Source: Defluviitaleaceae bacterium
GTDB taxonomy: Bacteria > Bacillota > Clostridia > Lachnospirales > WQUN01
Assembly (NCBI GenBank): GCA_009781755.1
Contig: WQVD01000001.1
Location: forward strand, 62,001-126,000
Length of the DNA stretch: 64,000 nt
Reading direction: 5' to 3'
The notes under the pieces were generated by a model, which had not been told where the DNA came from, did not search any database, and was given only the letters and a program-made list of their open reading frames with translations. Of this stretch, positions 28,533 to 38,306 are shown piece after piece. Position 1 is the first letter of the stretch; each line of letters starts with the position of its first letter. The translations under genes were made by a program, and so were the position numbers.

Positions 28533-29579
28533 TTATTTGCCGTTGCGAGCGCCGTCTAAGGATTTGAGCAATACGCCGGTGTCATCGCCAGAATATTCCC
28601 AGTACATGAAGCCCTTCATGCCACGCTCCATTACATATTTCATCTTGTGCGCGACGGAATCCGCGTCGTCGTATGAAATCCATACGTCGCCGTTGTACAG
28701 GTAGGGGGCTTTTGCATCGTCGTCCCAATGGCGAGTGAAGTTATTCTCTGTCAAGAATGCGGGATCAACAAGTTTTTTGTAACCGCCGCCCGCGTTGTAA
28801 GCGATGCCGGATGCCGCCGCATTGATACCCGTGCCGTTGGGGCCAGCTTCTACGCCTGTCCATCCGCGGCCATAGAATGCGCCGCCGATGACCAACTTTT
28901 CGATGGGTACGCCGTGCTCGACATACATATCAATGGCAAATTTTGCCGATGCGATGGATTTGTCCTCTTTGTTGTTGAATAGATTGGTGTGGTGGCCAGT
29001 TTTTTTAGAAGTACCTTGACGCCAGTCGTAGGTCATAAGATTGACTTCGTCCAAGAAAGTGCCCAACTCGGCCAATTCTTGGTTGTACGCGTACTTTGGT
29101 GAGCCGCAACCGCATGCCATACTCAAGTGGTAATAACGCTTGTTAACGTAACCAACGGCATCCAACTTGGTGCGCATGAGCCACATGACTTTCGTGAAGT
29201 TGAATTTATCCTCCGGCCGTGCGTCGATGCCGGCATCGTCTAAGCAGGGGAATTCCCAGTCCATGTCAATGCCGTCGAAGTCATGTTCCAGCATTAACTC
29301 CACCGCAGACTGCGCGAATTTTTCCCGTCCGGCATGCGTAACATACGCGTCCGAAAATCCGCCCGCGCCCCAGCCACCCACAGAGAGGATGGTTTTGAGG
29401 TGTGGGTTCTCTTTTTTTAACGTCGCCAGTTGCTCGATGCCCGTCCAGTGTGCGCCGGAACACTTGCCGTCCACACACAGGCCAAACGCCCAGTTGATGC
29501 GGTCAAGGATTTTTGCGTCCTCGGGGGTTACGGGGGTGCGTCCGTACAGGTACGCGGCGATGAAGGGTCTTCTTTCCAT
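28533..29579 (-). CDS. GH18 chitinase-like glycosidase without visible signal peptide
   Basis: This 348-residue GH18 domain has the catalytic motif DGIDMDWE (DxxDxDxE) near 125 with Glu as the acid. SVGGWG is the other conserved strand. It hydrolyses chitin or GlcNAc-containing glycans, or, in spore-formers, spore peptidoglycan. It begins MERRPFIAAYLYGRTP with no hydrophobic signal segment, so it is likely cytoplasmic or exported by another route. AAGGAGG precedes the ATG. Confidence 0.9.
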   Translation of the reverse strand: MERRPFIAAYLYGRTPVTPEDAKILDRINWAFGLCVDGKCSGAHWTGIEQLATLKKENPHLKTILSVGGWGAGGFSDAYVTHAGREKFAQSAVELMLEHDFDGIDMDWEFPCLDDAGIDARPEDKFNFTKVMWLMRTKLDAVGYVNKRYYHLSMACGCGSPKYAYNQELAELGTFLDEVNLMTYDWRQGTSKKTGHHTNLFNNKEDKSIASAKFAIDMYVEHGVPIEKLVIGGAFYGRGWTGVEAGPNGTGINAAASGIAYNAGGGYKKLVDPAFLTENNFTRHWDDDAKAPYLYNGDVWISYDDADSVAHKMKYVMERGMKGFMYWEYSGDDTGVLLKSLDGARNGK

Positions 29580-29602
29580 GGGGTTTTCCTCCTTATAAAT
29601 GC

Positions 29603-30643
29603 CTATTCAGGCTGATGTACAATTTTTTGCGCACGCAATTGCCCGCATGCCGCCGATATATCGCTACCCAGCGAACGACGCACGGTAACAGGAATTTTCG
29701 CTGTATCCAAAACAGCCGCGAACGCATCAATGCCCACACGCGGGGTGGGGAAGAAATGCGATTTGTCGCGGCTTTTTTTGTTGATGGGGATCAAATTGAT
29801 GTGGCACAACATGCCCTTGACGAGTTGCGCCAATTGCCGTGCATGTGCGGGTGTATCGTTAATGCCTGATGCAAGCGCGTATTCAAATGTAACGCGGCGG
29901 CGAGTGGTTTCTGCGTATAAGCGGCACGCTTCTATTAATTCCTCCAACGGATAGCGATTGGTGATGGGCATAAATCGGCGGCGTACATCGTCCGTTGGCC
30001 CATGCAGCGATACGGCTAAATTAATTTGCATTTTCCGCTCCGCCAGCGCATGGATTTCCGGCACGAGCCCGCAGGTAGATAGCGTTATGTGCCGCGCGCC
30101 GATATTTGCGCCTTTCTCATGCGTGATTAATTCGATGAAGCGTAATGTTTCGTCAAAATTATCCAACGGTTCACCACAGCCCATAAGCACGATGGACGAA
30201 ACTTTTTCGGGCATGGCGTACACTTGCGCGCACATTTCCCCTGCAGATAAATTGCGCACCAATCCACCAATCGCCGACGCACAAAATACGCAACCCATGC
30301 GGCATCCCGCCTGCGTAGATATGCACACGCTGTGCCCGTGGTTATATTGCATCAGTACCGATTCAATAAAAACGCCGCCGCAATCAAACAAAAATTTGAC
30401 TGTGCCATCCTTGGAGATCAATTTATCCGCCACACGGAAGTTTGGAACATGGCAAGCCGTTTCCAATGCGTCACGCAGCGCCTTCGGCAAATTATCCATT
30501 TTAGCAAACGGTGCATCAAAAAAGGCCACACCACGGCGGTGCAGCCATTCAAAAACCTGTTCGGCACGATACAACGGATGCCCCAACTCTGTCATCAGCG
30601 TGCGTAATTCATTTATGTTCAAAGACAAAATATCTTGCGTCAT
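29603..30643 (-). CDS. rlmN: 23S rRNA (adenine-2503-C2)-methyltransferase RlmN
   Basis: This 346-residue radical SAM enzyme methylates A2503 of 23S rRNA and A37 of some tRNAs. The CRMGCVFC cluster motif follows ISTQAG near residue 113, and SLGSDISAACGQL near the C-terminus contains the catalytic Cys. Length and motifs fit RlmN rather than Cfr. It is transcribed in front of the chitinase gene with 24 bases between them. Confidence 0.95.
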   Translation of the reverse strand: MTQDILSLNINELRTLMTELGHPLYRAEQVFEWLHRRGVAFFDAPFAKMDNLPKALRDALETACHVPNFRVADKLISKDGTVKFLFDCGGVFIESVLMQYNHGHSVCISTQAGCRMGCVFCASAIGGLVRNLSAGEMCAQVYAMPEKVSSIVLMGCGEPLDNFDETLRFIELITHEKGANIGARHITLSTCGLVPEIHALAERKMQINLAVSLHGPTDDVRRRFMPITNRYPLEELIEACRLYAETTRRRVTFEYALASGINDTPAHARQLAQLVKGMLCHINLIPINKKSRDKSHFFPTPRVGIDAFAAVLDTAKIPVTVRRSLGSDISAACGQLRAQKIVHQPE

Positions 30644-30777
30644 TTTTGGCCACCCCGTACAAAAATAATTGCTTTGGATATAACCTTTTGTGCATTATGC
30701 CATACCGCTGCCATGATTGACAACTCCGCGAAAAAAACGGTATCATTACTAAAATTCATAGATATGGCCGTGATAAT

Positions 30778-32100
30778 ATGGAAGAAATTCTGCGGTATTT
30801 TTTAAATGACTCAGGTTTTGCGCGGTTAATGGATGGTATGTGGGAATCATACGCCCGTCATGGGCGTTGTTTTGGTGCTGTGCGTCTGGTCAAACCCAAC
30901 GCAGATGAAGAACGCGCCATATCCGAATTCTTTAAACGCGATTATTATGACCAAGCATTGATTCGCATCAGCTTGGCTGAATTTGAACGGCAAATGCAAA
31001 AAGTTTTTGAAGATGCTCCGAGCCTAGGTGATGTGCTCGAGGGCTATTTTGCGCGTCCGCTATCATCGCCTGTTAGCGAAACCAATAAAGAACGGATACG
31101 TATCCGTGACAGCTTCACCATGCATATCAAATCGGAAATATTGCCCCGCTACGAAGGCACCGAAGCCGAACAATGGCTACGCGAAATGATTGCCCACATG
31201 CGGCGTACATACAAACAATGGGCAGAACGATTTATCGCCGAGCCCGACCCGGTAGTTGCACAAGTAACGGTCGTGTGTAATGCACTTAACGCGTTGCCTC
31301 AAGATGAATATATCTTGCTGGCAGATTTTTCGACGCGGGTATGCGGCGATGCGCAGGCATTGGATTTTTATGGCAGCCATGGGTCGTTATTTTTGCGTGC
31401 TTTGGCACGGCGTTACAATATGAGCATCCCCAACGCGTTGGAGGATAGCATTCATTTATATTGGCAGGCAGGTTTGCTTTCCAACGGGGTGCTTAATCAA
31501 GTGACGGTATCGCGGTTTTTGGCGTTCAGCGGCAACGAGGTTGACCCGGCGTGCGCTTATTACGACAAACTCGGTGAAGCGCATGTATTGACGTTGGAAA
31601 ATATCAGCCGCTTCACCCGCGCCAAGGTATATGGAAACAAAGTATTCGTGGTCGAAAACGCCAATGTATTTGCGTTGTTGTGCGAGCAATTGCGGGGTGT
31701 ACCCTGCACCCTCGTGTGCGCATCCGCAGGCATGAACGCCGCGTTGGACAGATTATTGTCGTTATGCATTCAAACAGGTGCATTAATTTTATACTCCGGC
31801 AACATGGACATGAAGGGCTTGCTTTGGGGCGATATGCTTTATTTACGCTTCCATAGAAACTTCGTACCGTGGCGGTATACGCACAACGACTACGAATTCG
31901 CACTAGTATCCAGCGAGGCCATGCTGCCCGACGAAAAAAAGGAAAATGCATTGCACAATGAGGCCTTCGCATCGTTGCTATCATTAATCCGCAAAAAAGG
32001 AAAAGTCGCCAGCCAATTACCCTTGGTAAACTTACTGGCAAATGACATACGAGCATATTCAGGAGGTACACATGGAAAACAAAGTAAACGTCGTCATTAA
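30778..32100 (+). CDS. Orphan JetD-type-II-like protein (DUF3323 + DUF2399, TIGR02679-like)
   Basis: The 440-residue protein has an N-terminal region (to about 200) like DUF3323 and a C-terminal Toprim-like DUF2399 region. The proposed Toprim motifs are VFVVENANVFALL (Glu near 297) and YSGNMDMKGL near 345. In Wadjet nucleases the second motif usually reads DxD; here the first Asp is Asn (NMD). JetD cleaves plasmid DNA with JetABC, but no JetA, B or C gene is seen. It heads an operon with zapA, pepP, a nucleotidase and glgB. Assignment is from remembered family features. Confidence 0.6.
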   Translation: MEEILRYFLNDSGFARLMDGMWESYARHGRCFGAVRLVKPNADEERAISEFFKRDYYDQALIRISLAEFERQMQKVFEDAPSLGDVLEGYFARPLSSPVSETNKERIRIRDSFTMHIKSEILPRYEGTEAEQWLREMIAHMRRTYKQWAERFIAEPDPVVAQVTVVCNALNALPQDEYILLADFSTRVCGDAQALDFYGSHGSLFLRALARRYNMSIPNALEDSIHLYWQAGLLSNGVLNQVTVSRFLAFSGNEVDPACAYYDKLGEAHVLTLENISRFTRAKVYGNKVFVVENANVFALLCEQLRGVPCTLVCASAGMNAALDRLLSLCIQTGALILYSGNMDMKGLLWGDMLYLRFHRNFVPWRYTHNDYEFALVSSEAMLPDEKKENALHNEAFASLLSLIRKKGKVASQLPLVNLLANDIRAYSGGTHGKQSKRRH

Positions 32101-32467
32101 TGGCGAAATCACCACCGTGGTATCCACAGAACCGGTGGAGTACGTACAAAGACTGGGCCACTATGTAAGCAAAAAGGTCGAAGAAGTGGCCATGCGCTAT
32201 GACAAAGTAATGATTAGCGAACGCCAGCGTACCTTGTTGGTGTCGTTAAACATTGCCGACGAGTATATGAAAGTCGAACCTGAACTAAAACGCTTAACCA
32301 TCGAAAACGAGGCATTGAAAAAGGAAAATGTGCAAGTCTCCGACGAGAACATAAAACTCACCGAATTGGTCAAAGGCTTGCGCCAAGAATTGGCCAAACT
32401 GCGCGATGGCGTGGAAGATAAAGTCGTAGCATTGCCCGTGTTGCCGGTACGAAAGGCTTTAAAATAA
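32072..32467 (+). CDS. zapA: Cell division protein ZapA-like
   Basis: This 131-residue protein has a ZapA head (VVINGEITTVVSTEPVEYVQ, about 5-80) and a coiled-coil tail with long Glu/Lys/Leu heptads (about 80-120). ZapA crosslinks FtsZ filaments at the division site. The start at 32072 has AGGAGG five bases upstream and lies inside the end of the JetD-like gene (29-base overlap). The last residues (VVALPVLPVRKALK) are basic. Confidence 0.85.
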   Translation: MENKVNVVINGEITTVVSTEPVEYVQRLGHYVSKKVEEVAMRYDKVMISERQRTLLVSLNIADEYMKVEPELKRLTIENEALKKENVQVSDENIKLTELVKGLRQELAKLRDGVEDKVVALPVLPVRKALK

Positions 32468-34290
32468 TGGAACGGTTAAATCAACTGCGTGCCCGCATGG
32501 CGTCAGCAGGTATTGATGCATACATCATCACCGGAGCAGATGCACACGGCAGTGGGTATGTGCCCGCATATTGGCAAGCGCGCACGTGGCTTACAGGTTT
32601 TACCGGTTCCAATGGGTTGGCGGTTATCACGCATGATAGAGTCGAAACGAATGGACTGGCTGCTGTAACGCAAGGCAAGGCCGGCTTATGGACCGATGGC
32701 CGGTATTACATCCAAGCGGAAACGGAGTTGGCCGGTTCGGGCTTTGAATTGTTCAAGATGCAAGAACCGGGCGTTCCCTTGTACCAAACATTTTTAAAAG
32801 ATAATTTGCCGCAAGGTGCAACTATCGCTTTTGATGGACGCACAATGACAGCGCAATCCTTTAGTATGCTTAAAAAAGAATTAACCGATAAAAATATAAA
32901 TTATTTATTGGACATCGATTTAATCGGAGAGCTGTGGAGCGAACGCCCCCCATTACCCGCCAAGCCCGCATTTGCACACGACATTAAATTCGCAGGAAAA
33001 ACCACGCAGGAAAAACTTGTTGCCGTGCGCGAACAAATGCAAAAGAAAAACATTAACGGTTATCTTGTAGCTGCGCTAGACGATATCGCATGGCTTACGA
33101 ACATCCGTGGCGGTGACATACCGTACACGCCAGTTTCTTATGCCTACGCGTTTATAACCGCGACGCAAGCACATTTGTTTATTGACCCGGACAAAGTGCG
33201 GGATTTATGCTTGGATAATTTTATGTTGCACGGCTACGCAGATTTGCCGGACTTTTTGCATGGCATAGCGCCTGATACATTGGAGGGCGGCAAGTTTTAT
33301 TTCAACCCCAACCGCACAAACGTAGCCATGGCTGAAGCAATCCCCAAGTCATTCCCCATCAACCGCAACACTGCAGATGACATCATCCCATACATGAAAG
33401 CTGTAAAAAGCGAAGCCGAACTCACCAACATCCGCAACGCATATAAAAAAGAAGGCGTTGTATGGGTGCGCTTGTTTATGTGGCTGGAACAAATCCTTGC
33501 AACGCCCGGTGAATTAAATTTATGTGAAGGCGACATCACACGCAAACTCAAAGCCCTGCGTGCCGAACAAGCCGATTATTTACATGATAGTTTCTCAACG
33601 ATATCGGCGTATGCGGGCAATGCGGCTAGCGCGCATTACAACCCCGGTGAAGATGGCGCGCAAGTCAAGCGCGATGGGTTCTTGCTGGTGGATAGCGGTG
33701 CGCAGTACTTGGATGGCACAACCGATACTACGCGTACATTGGTTGTCGGGCCGCTAACCAATGAAATGCGACAGGATTACACACGCGTCTTGCAAGGGCA
33801 CATAGCGGTGGCTACTGCTGTTTTCCCTTCGGGTACCACTGGAAGCCAGTTAGACTTATTAGCGCGGATGCCTTTGTGCAAGGCGGGCAAGAATTTCCGC
33901 CACGGCACGGGACATGGCATTGGATATGTGTTGAGCGTACACGAAGGGCCGCATAACATATCGCCCGTACAAAATAACGTGGCATTAAAACCCGGCATGT
34001 TAGCCAGTAACGAGCCTGGCATGTACAAAGATAACGAATACGGCATCCGCATCGAAAATATAATTTGCGTGAAGGAATTACAAACAACGGAATACGGCAC
34101 GTTCCTAGGCTTTGAATCATTGACGTGGTGTCCAATTGACACCCATGCCATTGATTACGACATGATAACCGTACAAGAATTGCAATATTTAAACGACTAC
34201 CACGCGGCAACTTATGAAACATTAGCACCCATGTTAACCGAACCTGAACGCACTTGGTTGAAAAACACCACACAAAAAATCAATAAATAA
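32467..34290 (+). CDS. Xaa-Pro aminopeptidase (M24B family)
   Basis: This 607-residue peptidase removes N-terminal residues before proline. The C-terminal pita-bread domain shows the metal ligands: Asp in LLVDSGAQ, Asp in GTTDTTR, His in HGTGHGIG, Glu in SNEPGMY and Glu in RIENI. Two N-terminal creatinase-type domains precede it, as in the long APP1-type. The start overlaps zapA by one base (TAATG). Confidence 0.93.
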   Translation: MERLNQLRARMASAGIDAYIITGADAHGSGYVPAYWQARTWLTGFTGSNGLAVITHDRVETNGLAAVTQGKAGLWTDGRYYIQAETELAGSGFELFKMQEPGVPLYQTFLKDNLPQGATIAFDGRTMTAQSFSMLKKELTDKNINYLLDIDLIGELWSERPPLPAKPAFAHDIKFAGKTTQEKLVAVREQMQKKNINGYLVAALDDIAWLTNIRGGDIPYTPVSYAYAFITATQAHLFIDPDKVRDLCLDNFMLHGYADLPDFLHGIAPDTLEGGKFYFNPNRTNVAMAEAIPKSFPINRNTADDIIPYMKAVKSEAELTNIRNAYKKEGVVWVRLFMWLEQILATPGELNLCEGDITRKLKALRAEQADYLHDSFSTISAYAGNAASAHYNPGEDGAQVKRDGFLLVDSGAQYLDGTTDTTRTLVVGPLTNEMRQDYTRVLQGHIAVATAVFPSGTTGSQLDLLARMPLCKAGKNFRHGTGHGIGYVLSVHEGPHNISPVQNNVALKPGMLASNEPGMYKDNEYGIRIENIICVKELQTTEYGTFLGFESLTWCPIDTHAIDYDMITVQELQYLNDYHAATYETLAPMLTEPERTWLKNTTQKINK

Positions 34291-34310
34291 AATCGCCTAA
34301 GGGGCAAAAA

Positions 34311-34865
34311 ATGAAAAAACTGCACATCATGATCGATTGCGACGACGTACTCAACAATCTATCCGAAGATTGGGTGGCATGGCTCAACGCGCGACATGGC
34401 CTTAACGTTGATGCGCAGGGTGTGAGTTATAAAAACATTTATCAAGCCTTCCCCATGTTGACGCAGGAGGAAGTGAAATTTCCGCTATCGCAAGAGTCAT
34501 TTAGCGGGAAGTGGACAGTCAAGCCCGGCAGCGCGGAAGCGCTGCGCCAAATCGTTGATGACGGGCACGAAATATCCATCGTAACCGCGCATAATAATAA
34601 GACCTGCTGGACAAAATTTGTATGGCTGGAGCAGCATTTCCCATTCATCCACCGCGATGATGTGATGATCACCACCAAAAAGCAAAAGATCATCGGCGAC
34701 GTATTGGTTGATGATCATGTACATAATTTAGAGGGTGGCGATTATTTGAAAATTTTATTCGACCACCCAAATAACCATGGCCATGACGCACAGGCCAATG
34801 GTATGTTTCGTGTCTACACGTTGACCCAGGCGTATGAAGTCATCAAAAAGGAGTTGCTTTCATGA
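34311..34865 (+). CDS. 5'(3')-deoxyribonucleotidase-like HAD phosphatase (NT5C family)
   Basis: This 184-residue HAD protein has IDCDDVLNN (motif I nucleophile and acid) and DVLVDDHVHN (motif IV). It resembles bacterial NT5C-type nucleotidases that dephosphorylate deoxyribonucleotides. Its stop overlaps the glgB start as ATGA. Confidence 0.87.
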   Translation: MKKLHIMIDCDDVLNNLSEDWVAWLNARHGLNVDAQGVSYKNIYQAFPMLTQEEVKFPLSQESFSGKWTVKPGSAEALRQIVDDGHEISIVTAHNNKTCWTKFVWLEQHFPFIHRDDVMITTKKQKIIGDVLVDDHVHNLEGGDYLKILFDHPNNHGHDAQANGMFRVYTLTQAYEVIKKELLS

Positions 34866-37096
34866 TCAACACCAACATGCATGAGCTTATGCAAATCGTG
34901 AACGGTGAACATGCTGATCCGCATCATATCCTGGGGATGCACGAGTTTGTGCAGGGCGATCAATCCATGCGCATTGTGCGTGTTTTTAATCCGGAGGCCA
35001 AAGAAATCACATTGTTGGACGCAACCGGCGCAGCACACGAAATGAAATTGGAGCACAATGCGGGTTTTTTTTCCGTCGTGTTGCAAGAGATGGCGCACTT
35101 TCATTATAAATTACAATTTACCGGGTATAATGGGCAGTGTTGGGAAGCATACGACGCTTATTCCTTCGCGCCGCTAGTGAGCGATTTTGACTTGCACCTG
35201 TTCGGGCAGGGAACGCATTATCAAATATATGAAAAATTGGGCGCGCATCCGATGATGGTAGAGGGCATCGAAGGCGTGCTTTTTGCAGTGTGGGCACCGA
35301 ATGCCAAGCGCATCAGTGTAGTGGGGGATTTTAACGGATGGAATGGACTGCGCCACCCCATGCGCTCTATGGGTGCCGGCGGCGTGTGGGAAATATTCAT
35401 CCCCGGTTTGGCGACATACGACAAATATAAATTCGAATTAAAACTGCATTCGGGGGAAATCATCGTAAAATCCGACCCCTACGCCAACTTCGCAGAGTTG
35501 CGCCCCGGTACGGCTTCGATGGTGTATGACTTGGGCAATTATCAATGGAATGACAATGAATGGATAAAAAATCGAACCAAGAATAATCCGTTGGATGGAC
35601 CTGTGAATGTATACGAAATCCACCCCGGCAGTTGGCGGCGCGTGGAAGACGACAATCATCGTTTCATGTCTTGGCCGGAATTGGCGGCGCAATTGATTCC
35701 TTATGTAAAAGAGATGGGCTACACGCACGTGGAAATCATCGGCGTGGCGGAATATCCGTTTGATGGGTCGTGGGGATATCAAGTGACAGGGTACTATGCA
35801 CCCACCAGCCGATACGGCAACCCGCACGAATTCATGGCTTTTGTGGATGCCTGCCACGCGGCGGATATTGGCGTGATATTGGATTGGGTACCGGCGCATT
35901 TTCCCAAAGATGCGCATGGATTGGCAATGTTTGATGGCACGAAGCTGTACGAGCATAACGATCCGCGTCAAGGCGAACACTCCGAATGGGGCACGCTCAT
36001 CTTCAATTATGGCCGCAATGAAGTGAAGAATTTCCTCATCGCCAATGCATTGTTCTGGGTGGATAAATATCACATTGACGGCTTGCGCGTGGATGCGGTG
36101 GCCTCCATGTTATACCTCGACTACGGCAAAAATTACGGGCAATGGGTAGCCAACCAATACGGCGGCCGCGAGAACATTGATGCGGTGGAATTTATGAAGC
36201 ACATGAATTCTGTGCTGGTGGGCGCACACCCCAATGTGATGATGATTGCCGAAGAATCCACCGCGTGGACAGGTGTAACGCGCCCTGCCGCCGAAGACGG
36301 GCTCGGCTTCTCGCTCAAATGGAACATGGGTTGGATGAACGACTTCCTGTCCTATATGACCAAGGACAGCGTACACCGCAAGCACCACCACCACCATTTA
36401 ACCTTTGGCATGGTTTATGCGTATTCGGAAAAATATATATTGGTGCTGAGCCACGACGAAGTCGTGCATGGCAAGGGCTCGCTGGTGAACAAAATGCCCG
36501 GCGATACATGGCAGAAAATGGCCAATTTACGTGCGGCCTACGGCTTTATGATGGGGCACCCCGGCAAGAAATTACTTTTCATGGGCGGCGAGTTCGCACA
36601 ATTCGAAGAGTGGAGCGAGGCGAAGTCGCTCAATTGGTTTTTGCTGGATCAATATGAGCATCACCGCAAAATGCAGGCCTTTGTCAAGGATTTGAACCAT
36701 TTGTACTTGAATGAGCAGGCTTGCTGGCAAAAGGATTTTGAGGGTAGCGGTTTCCAATGGATAAATTGCAACGATTACGAACGCAGTTTAATATCATTCT
36801 ATCGTGTGCGTGAAACGGAACGCAAAACTAAGGCCGAGCAAGAATCACTGGGCTCCGCGCATGAATATTTAATTTTTATATGTAATTTTACGCCCGTGCC
36901 GCACTTGGACTACCGTGTGGGTGTACCCGCGCCGGGCAAGTATAAAGAAATCCTGAACTCCGACGACGAAAAATACGGCGGCAGCGGCATCATCAACTAT
37001 GGCGAATTATCATCCGAAGCGGTTTTGTGCGACGGACGCGAACATAGCATGCAAATCAAATTGCCGCCGCTAGGCGTGGTTATTTTAAAGGGCTAG
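34862..37096 (+). CDS. glgB: 1,4-alpha-glucan branching enzyme
   Basis: This 744-residue GH13 enzyme introduces alpha-1,6 branches in glycogen. N-terminal CBM48-like beta domains (about 1-220) come before the barrel. Catalytic-site motifs are GLRVDAVASM (nucleophile Asp), IAEESTAW (acid Glu) and LSHDEVVHG. No other glycogen gene is adjacent. The 3' end overlaps the 3' end of convergent murG by 17 bases. Confidence 0.96.
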   Translation: MINTNMHELMQIVNGEHADPHHILGMHEFVQGDQSMRIVRVFNPEAKEITLLDATGAAHEMKLEHNAGFFSVVLQEMAHFHYKLQFTGYNGQCWEAYDAYSFAPLVSDFDLHLFGQGTHYQIYEKLGAHPMMVEGIEGVLFAVWAPNAKRISVVGDFNGWNGLRHPMRSMGAGGVWEIFIPGLATYDKYKFELKLHSGEIIVKSDPYANFAELRPGTASMVYDLGNYQWNDNEWIKNRTKNNPLDGPVNVYEIHPGSWRRVEDDNHRFMSWPELAAQLIPYVKEMGYTHVEIIGVAEYPFDGSWGYQVTGYYAPTSRYGNPHEFMAFVDACHAADIGVILDWVPAHFPKDAHGLAMFDGTKLYEHNDPRQGEHSEWGTLIFNYGRNEVKNFLIANALFWVDKYHIDGLRVDAVASMLYLDYGKNYGQWVANQYGGRENIDAVEFMKHMNSVLVGAHPNVMMIAEESTAWTGVTRPAAEDGLGFSLKWNMGWMNDFLSYMTKDSVHRKHHHHHLTFGMVYAYSEKYILVLSHDEVVHGKGSLVNKMPGDTWQKMANLRAAYGFMMGHPGKKLLFMGGEFAQFEEWSEAKSLNWFLLDQYEHHRKMQAFVKDLNHLYLNEQACWQKDFEGSGFQWINCNDYERSLISFYRVRETERKTKAEQESLGSAHEYLIFICNFTPVPHLDYRVGVPAPGKYKEILNSDDEKYGGSGIINYGELSSEAVLCDGREHSMQIKLPPLGVVILKG

Positions 37097-38162
37097 ACAA
37101 TACTTCCATCACGGCATCGATGTTGTTGGTGCTACCATGCGCGGCCATGCGTGTGATGTAGTCGTAGCGTAATTTATATAAATCGTTAATTTCGGTAACT
37201 AGGCGTGCGGGGGTTAATTCCTCTTCTTGTAAAATTGCCGAAAAACCTTGTTTGGCAAAGGAATTTGCATTTAATATTTGATCGCCACGGCTGGCTGTGC
37301 GTGAAAGTGGCACAAGCAGATGGGGCTTTTTCATTGCCAATAACTCGAAAATAGTACCCGCCCCCGCGCGTGACAGGACGATGTCTGCGGCGGCGTATAG
37401 GTCGTTAAGGCCGTTGGCTACGTATTCAAATTGGGCGTAGTGGTTGGCGGGGATGTGGGGTGTTTCCGCTAGGTTACCTTTGCCGCATAAATGAATGACG
37501 CGGAATTGCCGTGTTAATTGGAGCAAGGCTTCACGGATGGCGGTGTTGATGGCCGCAGCGCCTTGCGAGCCGCCAGTTACGAGTAGGACGGGATTGACAC
37601 CGTCAGGCGGGGAGATATCAAAGCCGCAGCGTTTTAATCCGTTTTCGCGGTTGCCGCTTAACATTTCGGCGCGGATGGGGCTGCCGGTTAATACGCCTTT
37701 TTTTTCGGGGATATGCTTGAGCGTTTCGGGGAAGCAAACGCAGATTTTTTTTGCGAAGGGGGCGGACAGGCGATTTGCTAGGCCAGGGGTGAAGTCGGAT
37801 TCGTGTATCACTGCCGGGATGCGCAGTATACGTGCGGCCATCATCACGGGCACGGCTACGAAACCACCTTTGGAGAAAACAAGGTCGGGCTTTTCGCGGC
37901 GCAATACACGCAATGCGTCGCCCAATCCTTTCACCACGCGAAACATGTCGGTGATATTTTTTAAATCGAAGCAACGCCGAAGTTTGCCCGATGCAATACC
38001 AGAATAGGGGATGTTGGCATTTTCCACCAATTCACGCTCAATGCCTTTGTGGCTGCCAATGTAGTGCGGCGCAAAGCCCGCTTTTTTGAGTGCTGGCAAC
38101 AAAGCCAAATGCGGCAATACATGCCCTGCCGTGCCGCCGCCGGTTAATATAATTTTTTTCAT
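37080..38162 (-). CDS. murG: UDP-N-acetylglucosamine--N-acetylmuramyl-(pentapeptide) pyrophosphoryl-undecaprenol transferase MurG
   Basis: This 360-residue GT28 enzyme adds GlcNAc to lipid I to make lipid II. Diagnostic motifs are the first Gly loop TGGGTAGHVLPHLAL, HESDFTPGLAN and TGGSQGAAAIN. It stands outside the usual dcw cluster and has its own TATAAT (minus strand, 38193-38198). A hairpin terminator separates it from the upstream lipoprotein gene. Confidence 0.95.
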   Translation of the reverse strand: MKKIILTGGGTAGHVLPHLALLPALKKAGFAPHYIGSHKGIERELVENANIPYSGIASGKLRRCFDLKNITDMFRVVKGLGDALRVLRREKPDLVFSKGGFVAVPVMMAARILRIPAVIHESDFTPGLANRLSAPFAKKICVCFPETLKHIPEKKGVLTGSPIRAEMLSGNRENGLKRCGFDISPPDGVNPVLLVTGGSQGAAAINTAIREALLQLTRQFRVIHLCGKGNLAETPHIPANHYAQFEYVANGLNDLYAAADIVLSRAGAGTIFELLAMKKPHLLVPLSRTASRGDQILNANSFAKQGFSAILQEEELTPARLVTEINDLYKLRYDYITRMAAHGSTNNIDAVMEVLSSPLK

Positions 38163-38238
38163 CGCATAATCCCCCGTACTTAATATAATCCCATTATACC
38201 TATTCTTGCGGATAATGAAACGTTCCTTGGCAACCCAA

Positions 38239-38283
38239 AAGCCCGGTCAGCCTGTCACGGGCTGTGACAGACTGACCGGGCTT
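38239..38283. terminator. Hairpin terminator between two minus-strand genes
   Basis: AAGCCCGGTCAG...CTGACCGGGCTT with an inner CTGTCAC/GTGACAG stem. A short T run follows on the minus strand, so it ends the glycosidase gene. Confidence 0.75.
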
Positions 38284-38306
38284 GCGCATATTATTGGAAT
38301 CACTTG

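Noticed and set aside
30778-32100. Complete Wadjet system
   Set aside because: Neighbours are zapA, pepP, a nucleotidase and glgB; no JetA, JetB or JetC gene is present in this window.
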